NCBI GenBank assembly: GCA_963626295.1
Contig: CAVFWS010000083.1
Span: 1 to 8,453, forward strand
Length of the DNA stretch: 8,453 nucleotides
Direction of reading: 5' to 3'
Source of the DNA: UBA1731 sp963626295
GTDB lineage: Bacteria > Verrucomicrobiota > Kiritimatiellia > RFP12 > UBA1067
Part shown: positions 1 to 6,555 of the stretch, one piece after another
Numbering within the stretch: the first letter of the stretch is position 1
How the letters are laid out: each line of letters opens with the position of its first letter
Position numbers and translations under genes: made by a program
Notes under the pieces: generated by a model
Told to the model about the DNA's origin: nothing
The model's input: the letters and a program-made list of their open reading frames with translations, nothing else
Database searches by the model: none

Positions 1-2718
1 ATAAATGGCTCTGCTCTTTACGATGTAGAGGCGAATGTCGTTGTGTTCCCTGAAGATGTGAAATTCGAGGATTCGTGGCTTGATTTAGGTTGTGATGGTG
101 AAATAAAAGACATCTATTGGCCGACGAAGATGGGATACATGGAAACCGGGCCGATGCCGTTCCACTACGAAGACCATCCGTTCCGCCTGCACGTGCGGAA
201 GGATGCGGGTGACTGGAGTAACCATGGCCTTAATGGTGTGACGGTCTTGAAGGATATGGTCGAGCCGGCGAAGCCTGAGCTTCCTTATTTTCTTGGTGAA
301 TATTCCGATGGCCTACGTGTGGGCGTACCGGTGGATGACTGGATGAGCGTGAAGGACTATGCCTCGCTGAAGGTGACTGGTCTGCCGCCCGGCGTCAAGG
401 TGTCCTACGATCGGAAGAATCCGGGTGTCGCGGAGTTCTCCGGTGCGGCGACGAAGGCGGGTGACTATCAGGTTGCCGTCTCTTACTCCGAGAATGGACG
501 CACCGTGACGAAGGTATATCCGCTGTTCGTCGACAAGGCACCTTGCCTCAAGGTGTCCGCCGTGGCTGGGCTGGGCGGAACCGTCAAGGGCGGCGGCGAC
601 GTGTATGCCGGGAAGAAGGTGTCGCTGAAGGCGACGGCGAACAAGGGCTATGTCTTTGCGGGCTGGTACCACGATGAATCTTGCGAGAGCCCGTATTGGG
701 GCTATTCGAGCAGTTTCGACGATTACCGTAATCCGAGCATGTCGTTCATCAATGAGTTCTCTTGGGATGACGAACTTAATCTCTACGCGAAGTTCGTTCC
801 GGTCGGTGAGGACTTCGTGGAGGTGTTCGTCAATAACCTTGAAGAGCTGTATCAGACGAAGGGGGAGATGTGGAGCGATGTCAGGATCGATGTGGAGTCC
901 GAATCCCTCCCGTCCGTCAAGGTGAAGGGCTTGCCGCCGGGACTCAAGTTCACGACGAAGGTGATCGAAAAGAATGATATCTTCCATTCGCCGAACTCGA
1001 TCTACGGAACGCCCACGAAGAGCGGCATCTACACGGTTGCGGTCACGGCCACGACAGCAGGAAAGAATACGGCCACGACAAACATCGTCTTCACGGTCGC
1101 AAACCCTGACTTGAATGAGCGCATCCTGAATGTCGTGTGCTACCCGGAGGAGGGCAAGGTGACGGGGGCTGGCGTGTATGCCGAGGGCAAGAAGGCGACG
1201 CTGAAGGCGACGCCGCAGAAGGGATTCGTCTTTGCGGGCTGGTGCGATGAAAGCGGGGTCCCGCTTGATGGCGAGGTTGATCATCGCTCGCCGTCCTACA
1301 CCTATGTCGTGAATGGGGACGCGACCGTGCGCGCGCTGTTCGCACGTCAGGAAGAGGATGCCCGTTGGCTCGAACTCATCTGCGATGAGGTCTACTATGC
1401 GTATGACGAGTTCGATGAAACGCTTGAGGTGCAGTCCCTGTCCATCCCGAAGGTCGCGCTTTCCGGACTGCCGCCGGGGCTGAAGTTCGACGCGAAGTCG
1501 AACCGCATCTACGGAACGGCGACGAAGCCGGGCTCGTACACGGTGACTGCGAAGCTCACGAGCGCATCCGTGAAGAAGGCGGTCGAGAGGAAGTTCATGA
1601 TCGTCGTCGATAACCTCACGGGCGCAAACGGACTTCTGCTCCTCACCGACGCGGATGGCTCCGAAAACAGGCTCATGAACGCACGTGACGAGAAGTACGT
1701 GATTTCCGTTGGCGTGAAGGAGTTCGACCTACCCGCGCTGAATGCCGCGAACGTCGGCGATAAGGTGACGCTTTCTGGGCTTCCCGCCGGACTCAAGTAC
1801 AACGCGAAGACCGGCAGGATCGATGGCGTCGCGACGAAGGCCGGAACATACACGGTACAGGCTACGGTGAAGTCTGGCAAGGTGTCCTATGTCTCCACGT
1901 TCACCGTGGAGGTCATGCCGCTGCCGTCGTGGGCGGTCGGCACGTTCGCGGGCGTCGGTCTCGTCGAACTGCCTGGCTATGATTATGTCGCGGACAACCT
2001 CTATGGGACGGTGACGGTCGGTGCGAACGGCAAACTCTCCGGCAAGTTCCTTTTCGACACGGGCGACGATCGGCTGCTCACGTCCACGTTCTCCGCGCTG
2101 GCCCTGACCAGTTGGGAATACGGTCACGAGGGTGGAGGCTACTACTTCGACGTGAAGGTCGCGTTCAAGGACGGGAGGGATGTCGTCGAGTGCGGCGAAT
2201 TCCGCTTCTGCATTGAGCAGAACAACTGTGATGGCGGCATCGGGGGCGGCATGATTTACTCGGACGATATGGGGGGCATCACCCTCTGTCAGAACGTCTG
2301 GAAGGTGAAGGGATTCGAGGGGCTTCCCGTGTTCGCCGAGAAGAATACGGTCGTATCCAAGACGATGGAGATTCACGGCGACGACGAGGTGAAAAATGGC
2401 ACGTCGACTATCACACTCACCATCGACCAGAAGGGCGGTGTCTCCGCAACGCTTGTGGACGAGGGCGTTTACAATAAATTCGTCTTCGGTAGAGATGGAG
2501 TACAGTTCCGAGATAGGCTTGCGTTCAAGGGCGACCTGATCGTCACGAGGTATTACGAGGACGATGATGGTGGACGCTACGAGGCGGAGGTTCCGTTTGT
2601 CATAGGCAACTTTGCCACGGCGCACGTCGATGTCACGATGCGCGTGTCGCCAGATGGCAAGATCTGGTCGGAAGGATGCGAGATAACCGAATGCACCGAT
2701 TTGGGCGACTGGGACTAG
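1..2718 (+). CDS. Large modular secreted or surface protein with Ig-like (He_PIG-type) and InlB B-type repeats, 5' partial
   Basis: The reading frame is open from base 1 to a TAG at 2716-2718, so about 905 residues are visible and the N-terminus lies outside the window; the first in-window start-type codon (GTG at 43) is not a convincing start. Four Ig-like putative domains are marked by GLPPGVK (379-399), GLPPGLK (928 and 1465) and GLPAGLK (1777), each followed by a 'G.(A/P)TK.G.Y.V' strand and a short beta-rich tail. Two InlB B-repeat-like units end in KGYVFAGW (FAGW at 655-666) and KGFVFAGW (FAGW at 1231-1242). The last ~260 residues (from about 1930) have no GLPPG repeat and look like a separate beta-rich, glycine-rich domain (GTFAGVG...GTVTVGANGKLSGKF). 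I see no LPXTG, PEP-CTERM or transmembrane anchor at the C-terminus. Such mosaics are usually extracellular adhesins or scaffold proteins; the ligand is unknown. The domain types are fairly sure, the function is not. Confidence 0.85.
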   Translation: MNGSALYDVEANVVVFPEDVKFEDSWLDLGCDGEIKDIYWPTKMGYMETGPMPFHYEDHPFRLHVRKDAGDWSNHGLNGVTVLKDMVEPAKPELPYFLGEYSDGLRVGVPVDDWMSVKDYASLKVTGLPPGVKVSYDRKNPGVAEFSGAATKAGDYQVAVSYSENGRTVTKVYPLFVDKAPCLKVSAVAGLGGTVKGGGDVYAGKKVSLKATANKGYVFAGWYHDESCESPYWGYSSSFDDYRNPSMSFINEFSWDDELNLYAKFVPVGEDFVEVFVNNLEELYQTKGEMWSDVRIDVESESLPSVKVKGLPPGLKFTTKVIEKNDIFHSPNSIYGTPTKSGIYTVAVTATTAGKNTATTNIVFTVANPDLNERILNVVCYPEEGKVTGAGVYAEGKKATLKATPQKGFVFAGWCDESGVPLDGEVDHRSPSYTYVVNGDATVRALFARQEEDARWLELICDEVYYAYDEFDETLEVQSLSIPKVALSGLPPGLKFDAKSNRIYGTATKPGSYTVTAKLTSASVKKAVERKFMIVVDNLTGANGLLLLTDADGSENRLMNARDEKYVISVGVKEFDLPALNAANVGDKVTLSGLPAGLKYNAKTGRIDGVATKAGTYTVQATVKSGKVSYVSTFTVEVMPLPSWAVGTFAGVGLVELPGYDYVADNLYGTVTVGANGKLSGKFLFDTGDDRLLTSTFSALALTSWEYGHEGGGYYFDVKVAFKDGRDVVECGEFRFCIEQNNCDGGIGGGMIYSDDMGGITLCQNVWKVKGFEGLPVFAEKNTVVSKTMEIHGDDEVKNGTSTITLTIDQKGGVSATLVDEGVYNKFVFGRDGVQFRDRLAFKGDLIVTRYYEDDDGGRYEAEVPFVIGNFATAHVDVTMRVSPDGKIWSEGCEITECTDLGDWD

Positions 2719-2741
2719 TAGGTTATAGGTTTTAGTTGGTA

Positions 2742-2765
2742 GATGGTAGTTGTGGATGGTAGTTG
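2742..2765. repeat. Short tandem direct repeat, 13-bp period
   Basis: The word GATGGTAGTTG occurs at 2742-2752 and again at 2755-2765, with two bases between the copies. A shorter related word (TTGGTAGATGG) lies just before it. This is a small simple repeat in non-coding DNA with no evident function. Confidence 0.7.
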
Positions 2766-2767
2766 GA

Positions 2768-2941
2768 ATTTACGATTTGCGATTTACGATTGCATCGGGG
2801 GATTTAGGGATCTGGTAGGGCGATTCCGATGAAATCGCCGCCACGGGACTGCGGACGCGCGGGAGTGCGTCCCTCCCAGAAATGGATCAATGACCAAATG
2901 GACCAATGCAATCGTAGATCGAAAAATCGAAAATCGTAAAT
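2768..2941. repeat. Imperfect inverted-repeat element (about 174 bp) with hairpin core
   Basis: The left arm (2768-2795) reads ATTTACGATTTGCGATTT then ACGATTGCAT. The reverse complement of the right arm (2906-2941) begins ATTTACGATTTTCGATTT (17 of 18 matching), has 8 extra bases, then ends ACGATTGCAT (10 of 10). The core holds hairpin GGCGATT/AATCGCC (2819-2825 with 2833-2839) and hairpin GGACGC/GCGTCC (2853-2858 with 2867-2872). The arrangement resembles a non-autonomous mobile or dispersed intergenic repeat. No transposase gene or flanking target duplication was seen, so that identity is inference. Confidence 0.6.
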
Positions 2942-2985
2942 GCGGTACGGGATGTCTGGCCAAATTCGGTTTAGGTTATTTTTTG

Positions 2986-3014
2986 TTGCAATCGCCCGTG
3001 AAATGTGATATCTT
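2986..3014 (+). promoter_or_regulatory. Sigma70-type extended -10 promoter for rpsP-rplS
   Basis: A -35 box TTGCAA (2986-2991), a 17-bp spacer and a -10 box TATCTT (3009-3014) are present. A TG one base upstream of the -10 gives an extended -10 (TGATATCTT). Transcription would start near 3021, leaving a leader of about 30 nt with an AGGA-type ribosome binding site (3040-3043) before the rpsP ATG. Confidence 0.7.
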
Positions 3015-3051
3015 ACGCGCCCTCTTTATCGAAACGAACAGGAAAAAGAAA

Positions 3052-3357
3052 ATGGTCAAAATCAGAATGCGTCGCACCGGGTGCAAGAACCACGCAGCCT
3101 ACCGTATCGTTGCGGCGGATGAGCGTTCGCCCCGCGACGGCAAGTTCCTTGAGATTCTCGGCTGGTACGACACTGCCCTTAAGGAGAACAACTTCAAGCT
3201 CGATCTGGAGCGCGTCGAGCATTGGCTCAGCAAGGGAGCGAAGCCGTCCGAGACGGTGGCTTCCCTGATCCGCCGCGCAAAGAACCCGGCTCTCAAGCCG
3301 CACCACGCCGTCAAGGCGAAGGCACCCGCCAAGAAGGAAGCGGCTCCCGCAGCCTAA
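3052..3357 (+). CDS. rpsP: 30S ribosomal protein S16
   Basis: This encodes S16, a small-subunit protein that binds 16S rRNA and helps assemble the 30S body. The 101-residue product starts MVKIRMRRTGCKNHAAYRIV and carries the family blocks AADERSPRDGKFLEILGWYD and 'KLDLERVEHWLSKGAKPSETVA'. It is slightly longer than typical bacterial S16 (about 80-90 residues) because of a lysine/alanine-rich tail (KAKAPAKKEAAPAA). The ATG at 3052 is chosen because the homology starts exactly there, AGGA lies 8 bases upstream, and the promoter at 2986-3014 lies between it and any earlier start. rplS follows after 21 bp, so the two are almost certainly co-transcribed. The usual rimM and trmD genes do not follow. 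Confidence 0.97.
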   Translation: MVKIRMRRTGCKNHAAYRIVAADERSPRDGKFLEILGWYDTALKENNFKLDLERVEHWLSKGAKPSETVASLIRRAKNPALKPHHAVKAKAPAKKEAAPAA

Positions 3358-3378
3358 CCTGAAGAAAGAAGGTCAGAA

Positions 3379-3747
3379 ATGGGTATTAAGATTCTGGACA
3401 AGATCAACGCCGAGCAGACCGCCAAGCTTGCCGACAAGAATTTCCCCGAGTTCAAGGCCGGTGACACCGTCCGTGTCTCCATCCGGGTCAGGGAAGGCGA
3501 CAAGACTCGTCTGCAGGATTTCGAGGGCAAGGTTCTCGCGGTTGACAATGGCCGCAAGAACGCTTCGGGCAACTTCACGGTGTCCCGCGACAGCTACGGG
3601 GTGCGCGTCGAGAAGCTCTTCCCGTTCAACAGCCCTGCGATCGAGAAGATCCGCGTGGTGAAGAAGAACCCGTCATGGCGGGCCAAGCTCTACACCGAGC
3701 GCACGTTCTGCTCGCACAAGGCGGTCCGCAAGCTCGTCAAGAAGTAA
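3379..3747 (+). CDS. rplS: 50S ribosomal protein L19
   Basis: This encodes L19, which sits at the interface of the 30S and 50S subunits. The 122-residue product has the hallmark blocks 'FKAGDTVRVSIRVREGDKTR', 'QDFEGKVLAV', 'FTVSRDSYGVRVEKLFPFNS' and 'IEKIRVVKKNPSWRAKLY'. Length is normal for the family. The usual C-terminal segment after RAKLY is replaced by a basic, somewhat divergent tail (TERTFCSHKAVRKLVKK). A good ribosome binding site (AGAAGG, 3367-3372) precedes the ATG. It is the second gene of the rpsP operon; a hairpin lies between it and obgE. Confidence 0.97.
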   Translation: MGIKILDKINAEQTAKLADKNFPEFKAGDTVRVSIRVREGDKTRLQDFEGKVLAVDNGRKNASGNFTVSRDSYGVRVEKLFPFNSPAIEKIRVVKKNPSWRAKLYTERTFCSHKAVRKLVKK

Positions 3748-3764
3748 TTGCGGGCATTCGAGAC

Positions 3765-3809
3765 GCAAATCAAGGCGGACGCCCGGATACTTGCCGGACG
3801 TCCGTTTGC
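3765..3809 (+). terminator. Hairpin between rplS and obgE, possible weak terminator or attenuator
   Basis: The stem pairs CGGACGCCCGG (3776-3786) with CCGGACGTCCG (3794-3804), with one C-A mismatch and a 7-nt loop (ATACTTG). An outer GCAAA (3765-3769) can pair with TTTGC (3805-3809) across an unpaired stretch on the left side. The 3' tail has only three consecutive T residues, and the obgE start is 9 bases further on. It may therefore reduce rather than end transcription, or act on mRNA processing. Confidence 0.5.
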
Positions 3810-3818
3810 TTAAGTGAG

Positions 3819-5012
3819 ATGAAGACGAGAACTTTTATAGATCAGGTGGATGTGGTGGTTCGCTCAGGCAAGGGGGGCGATGGCGCCGCGACATTCCGTC
3901 GTGAGGCTCTCGTCATGTTTGGCGGACCTGATGGCGGCGATGGCGGGCGCGGCGGCGATGTGGTCCTGCGGGCAAGCACGCACGTGAGTTCGCTTGTCTC
4001 GCTGTATTTCGATCCTCACCTGTTCGCCGAGGACGGAGTGCCGGGGTCGGGCCGCAAATGCTACGGCAGGCGGGGCAGGGATCTCGTTGTGGACGTGCCT
4101 CCCGGGACGTTGGTGACCGATGCGGATACTGGCCTTGTCGTCGCCGACATAGTCGAGTCCGGACAGAAGGTGATTGTCGCAAAGGGCGGGACCGGCGGTT
4201 TCGGGAACGTGCATTTCAAGAGTTCCGTCAACCAGGCGCCAACCGAGCACACTCCGGGCGGCCCTGCCGAAGAGCGCCGTCTGCACCTTGAGCTAAAGAC
4301 GATTGCCGATGCCGGCTTGCTTGGGTTTCCCAACGCCGGGAAGAGTTCACTGCTCTCCGCCGTGTCTGCTGCCACGCCGAAGATCGCCTCGTATCCTTTC
4401 ACCACGCTGAACCCGATAGTCGGGACGATGGTCTACCACGATTTCGCCAAGATTCGCGTCGCGGATGTGCCTGGGATAATAGAGGGCGCCTCTATGGGCG
4501 TGGGGCTCGGCTTTGCGTTCCTCAAGCACCTTGAGCGCAGCCGGGTGATGGTGTATGTGATCGACATGGCCGGCACCGATGGGCGTGAGCCGTGGGAGGA
4601 CTACCGCATACTCTCCAGGGAGATTGCCGGGTACAACACTGAATTGCCGGAGCGCCCCGCCATCGTCGTGGCGAACAAGATGGACAAGGCTGCTGCCCGA
4701 AAGAACCTTCGCCGCTTCGTCAAGGAGACGGGTGTGACCCCGATAGCGCTCTGCTGCGAGGCAGGACAGAAGAAGCTGCGGGAATATGCCGACCTGAAGG
4801 ATTGGGAAGGGCCTGTCGGGATGGATGAGTTCCGTCGGATCCTGCGCGAGGTCGTGAAGCCCAGGGCTCCGGCTGACGACAAGCCAGACCTGAGTTCCAT
4901 GCCGGATACGACCGGCGACGAGATTCCGGCCGATGCGATGCGGTTCGCCACATTCCTGAAGCTTGATTCGCCCAAGAAGAAATCCCACCCGTCCCGCGGC
5001 AACATACACTGA
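3819..5012 (+). CDS. obgE: GTPase Obg (CgtA), ribosome assembly
   Basis: Obg is an essential GTPase that acts in 50S assembly and the stringent response. The 397-residue product has the glycine-rich Obg fold first (residues ~1-158: VVVRSGKGGDGAATFRRE, MFGGPDGGDGGRGGDV, GGTGGFGNVHFKSSVNQAP), then the GTPase domain: G1 GFPNAGKSS (169-177), the switch I region 'YPFTTLNPIVG', G3 DVPG (216-219) followed by IIEGAS, and G4 NKMD (286-289). The G5 position reads CCEAGQ (312-317) where SA-type motifs are usual. About 80 residues follow, with no recognisable Obg C-terminal domain. The ATG at 3819 is chosen because the homology begins there; an upstream in-frame start at 3675 would overlap rplS by 73 bp with non-conserved sequence. 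The ribosome binding site is weak (AAGTGAG directly before ATG). It follows rplS by 71 bp. Confidence 0.96.
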   Translation: MKTRTFIDQVDVVVRSGKGGDGAATFRREALVMFGGPDGGDGGRGGDVVLRASTHVSSLVSLYFDPHLFAEDGVPGSGRKCYGRRGRDLVVDVPPGTLVTDADTGLVVADIVESGQKVIVAKGGTGGFGNVHFKSSVNQAPTEHTPGGPAEERRLHLELKTIADAGLLGFPNAGKSSLLSAVSAATPKIASYPFTTLNPIVGTMVYHDFAKIRVADVPGIIEGASMGVGLGFAFLKHLERSRVMVYVIDMAGTDGREPWEDYRILSREIAGYNTELPERPAIVVANKMDKAAARKNLRRFVKETGVTPIALCCEAGQKKLREYADLKDWEGPVGMDEFRRILREVVKPRAPADDKPDLSSMPDTTGDEIPADAMRFATFLKLDSPKKKSHPSRGNIH

Positions 5013-5036
5013 ATGTTGCGTAACGGCATCGGATTC

Positions 5037-5065
5037 TTGCCAACGCCATGGAGTTGTGGCATAAT
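5037..5065 (+). promoter_or_regulatory. Promoter for the phosphodiesterase gene, nearly abutting its start
   Basis: A -35 box TTGCCA (5037-5042), a 17-bp spacer and a -10 box CATAAT (5060-5065) with an upstream TG (TGGCATAAT, extended -10) are present. The -10 ends 8 bases before the ATG at 5074, so transcription would start at or within a few bases of the start codon. This predicts a leaderless or near-leaderless mRNA. Confidence 0.6.
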
Positions 5066-5073
5066 AGGTGGCC

Positions 5074-5901
5074 ATGAAAACGACAATAGCGTCTCTTTGC
5101 GTTGCGGTCGCGCTGGCTGGCTGCACTTCCATCCACAAGTCGACACCCGCGCACGACACGCTGATCTCCCATCGCGGCGAATCCCATGATGCCCCGGAGA
5201 ACACGATTCCGGCCTACCGCATGGCGGTTGAGCGGGGCTTCGGGTTCGAGTGCGACGTGTACCTGTCTGCGGACGGGCGCGTGTTCACCTTCCACGATGC
5301 CAACCTGAAGCGCACGTCCGGCGGCAAGCTTGACAAGCCATGCACGAATGCGGTCTGGGAGACGGAAATCTCTACGCTAAACGTTGGCGGCTGGGGGCGC
5401 TGGAAGGGTTCGCGGTTCGATCCCACCTGTCCTGCGCTTCTGGAGGAGGTGTGCGCCCTTGCGCGGAATGGCCGCTGGATATACTGCGAGGTGAAGGGCG
5501 GAGACGCGCGTGTCGTCGCGGTCATCAGGAAAGTGCTTGAATCGCAGAGCGTGGCTACGCCGGGGAACTTCCTTTTCATATCCTTCAGCGAGGGCGTATG
5601 CGCCGAGCTGAAGCGCCAGCTGCCGTCGTACAGGGTCTACTGGATCACCGGCAACAAGGGCGCGACGGAGAAGTCCATCATCGATACGCTCGGGCGCATC
5701 GGGGCGGATGGCGTGGACATCGCCTACAGTTCCGATCTGCATACGGAGCAATTCATACGCAGGATACACGAGGCGGGATATTCGTTCCACGTGTGGACGG
5801 TAGACGATCCCGCGAAGGCCGCCGAGGCCTTCGCGCGCGGCGTCGATACGGTGACGACGAATCGGGCCAAATACATCCTTGACGCGCTCGGCGGCAAGTG
5901 A
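5074..5901 (+). CDS. Glycerophosphodiester phosphodiesterase, lipoprotein
   Basis: The GDPD family hydrolyses glycerophosphodiesters to glycerol 3-phosphate and an alcohol, using a TIM barrel and a divalent metal. The 275-residue product starts with a lipoprotein signal (MKTTIASLCVAVALAGC, lipobox LAGC, Cys17), so it should be anchored in a membrane facing the periplasm. Family residues are visible: SHRGESHDAPENT with catalytic-type His33 and Glu42, 'FECDVYLSADGRVFTFHD' with metal-ligand Glu59 and Asp61 and second His74, 'IYCEVKG' near the middle, and the closing 'VWTVDDP' and 'GVDTVTTNRA' blocks. The set looks complete, so it should be active. The ATG at 5074 is preferred over the GTG at 5068, which would only add two residues before the signal peptide. 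It has its own promoter, and the flavoprotein gene follows after 36 bp. The substrate could also be another phosphodiester lipid or headgroup. Confidence 0.93.
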   Translation: MKTTIASLCVAVALAGCTSIHKSTPAHDTLISHRGESHDAPENTIPAYRMAVERGFGFECDVYLSADGRVFTFHDANLKRTSGGKLDKPCTNAVWETEISTLNVGGWGRWKGSRFDPTCPALLEEVCALARNGRWIYCEVKGGDARVVAVIRKVLESQSVATPGNFLFISFSEGVCAELKRQLPSYRVYWITGNKGATEKSIIDTLGRIGADGVDIAYSSDLHTEQFIRRIHEAGYSFHVWTVDDPAKAAEAFARGVDTVTTNRAKYILDALGGK

Positions 5902-5937
5902 GCGGGGCAGGACCTGCATGAGAGGAGGCGGAGTGCC

Positions 5938-6549
5938 ATGAAGATACTTGTGATAAGCGGATCGCCGCGTGGGATTTCCCTGGTCGCGGGACACGAGGCG
6001 AAGTTCATCGAACTGCCGCGTCCGGGAGGCGCGGTCGAGCCTGTGCCGTTCGATTCGTGCAGTGAACGGTTGGCAGATGCGTTCATCGCAGGAGCGACGG
6101 GGTCTGGTCACGAATGCGTGAAGAAGACCCTTCACAAGTTGCGGAACATCAGTCCGTGCCGGGCCTGCTACGGATGCGTGAAGACCGGCAAGTGCGTGAT
6201 CCGGGACGATATGCAGGAACTGTACCGGGAGTTTGATGTTGCGGAAGCTGTGGTGTTCGTGTCCCCGCTCTATTACGCGACGCTTCCCGCGCAGGTGATG
6301 GCGGTCATAAACCGCCTCTATCCGTACTGGATAGACGGCATCCGATATCCGAAGCTAAAGGCGGCGGGCGTGATAGGCGTCTCCGCCGACTTTGGCCAGA
6401 AGTGGGACATATTCGACGCCACGTGGCGCAGCATCTTCGGGGAGATCGGCTGGCCCGAGAAGGGCATCATACACGCGCCCCGGTTCATGGAGCACGCTGA
6501 GGAGTATCTCGCTGCGGCGAAAGGGTTCGGCGCCGGATTCGGGCGCTGA
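5938..6549 (+). CDS. Flavodoxin-fold (NADPH-dependent FMN reductase / iron-sulfur flavoprotein family) protein
   Basis: The 203-residue product opens with MKILVISGSPRG, the first strand and FMN phosphate loop of the family, and later shows 'DVAEAVVFVSPLYYATLPAQ', the flavin-ring loop. Residues 71-92 read ISPCRACYGCVKTGKCVIRDDM, with Cys74, 77, 80 and 86 spaced C-x2-C-x2-C-x5-C. That is the compact cysteine motif of iron-sulfur flavoproteins (Isf) that hold a 4Fe-4S cluster next to FMN, so an electron-transfer role in the cytoplasm is likely; the partner is unknown. In most relatives GSPR is followed within a few residues by N/S-T and the helix that here begins RLADAF (44-49); this protein has about 30 extra residues between them (13-43). 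A strong ribosome binding site (GAGGAGG, 5922-5928) lies 9 bases before the ATG. It probably shares a transcript with the phosphodiesterase gene. Confidence 0.87.
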   Translation: MKILVISGSPRGISLVAGHEAKFIELPRPGGAVEPVPFDSCSERLADAFIAGATGSGHECVKKTLHKLRNISPCRACYGCVKTGKCVIRDDMQELYREFDVAEAVVFVSPLYYATLPAQVMAVINRLYPYWIDGIRYPKLKAAGVIGVSADFGQKWDIFDATWRSIFGEIGWPEKGIIHAPRFMEHAEEYLAAAKGFGAGFGR

Positions 6550-6555
6550 CGCCAT

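Larger units (their letters stand above)
2719..2985. other. Repeat-rich non-coding spacer between the modular protein gene and rpsP
   Basis: There is no credible gene here. The spacer starts with T/G-rich sequence carrying a 13-bp-period tandem repeat, continues into an AT-rich word (ATTTACGATTTGCGATTTAC), then a GC-rich core with two hairpins, then a stretch of near-repeats of 'AATGGA(T/C)CAATG', and finally an inverted copy of the AT-rich word. No clear intrinsic terminator follows the upstream stop codon. Translation of 2890-3051 runs in frame into S16 but has no ribosome binding site and crosses the rpsP promoter, so it is not coding. Confidence 0.7.

Noticed and set aside
313..1284. Long open frame of 323 codons on the minus strand opposite the modular protein
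   Set aside because: It is arginine/histidine-rich with no recognisable domain, as expected from the antisense of a GC-biased gene. The + strand frame shows clear repeated domains. The same applies to the minus-strand frame at 1729-2625.
3675..3818. Earlier in-frame start of obgE overlapping rplS
   Set aside because: The extra residues have no Obg similarity and lie within rplS codons and the hairpin. The conserved N-terminus (FIDQVDVVVRSGKGGDG) begins right after the ATG at 3819.
4347..5204. Minus-strand open frame of 285 codons across obgE and the start of the phosphodiesterase gene
   Set aside because: It lies opposite two conserved genes with intact motifs, has no family resemblance, and is a codon-bias shadow.
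6550..6555. Missing terminator between the convergent flavoprotein and regulator genes
   Set aside because: The 6-bp gap has no room for a hairpin, but close convergent pairs with read-through are common, so this is not remarkable in itself.
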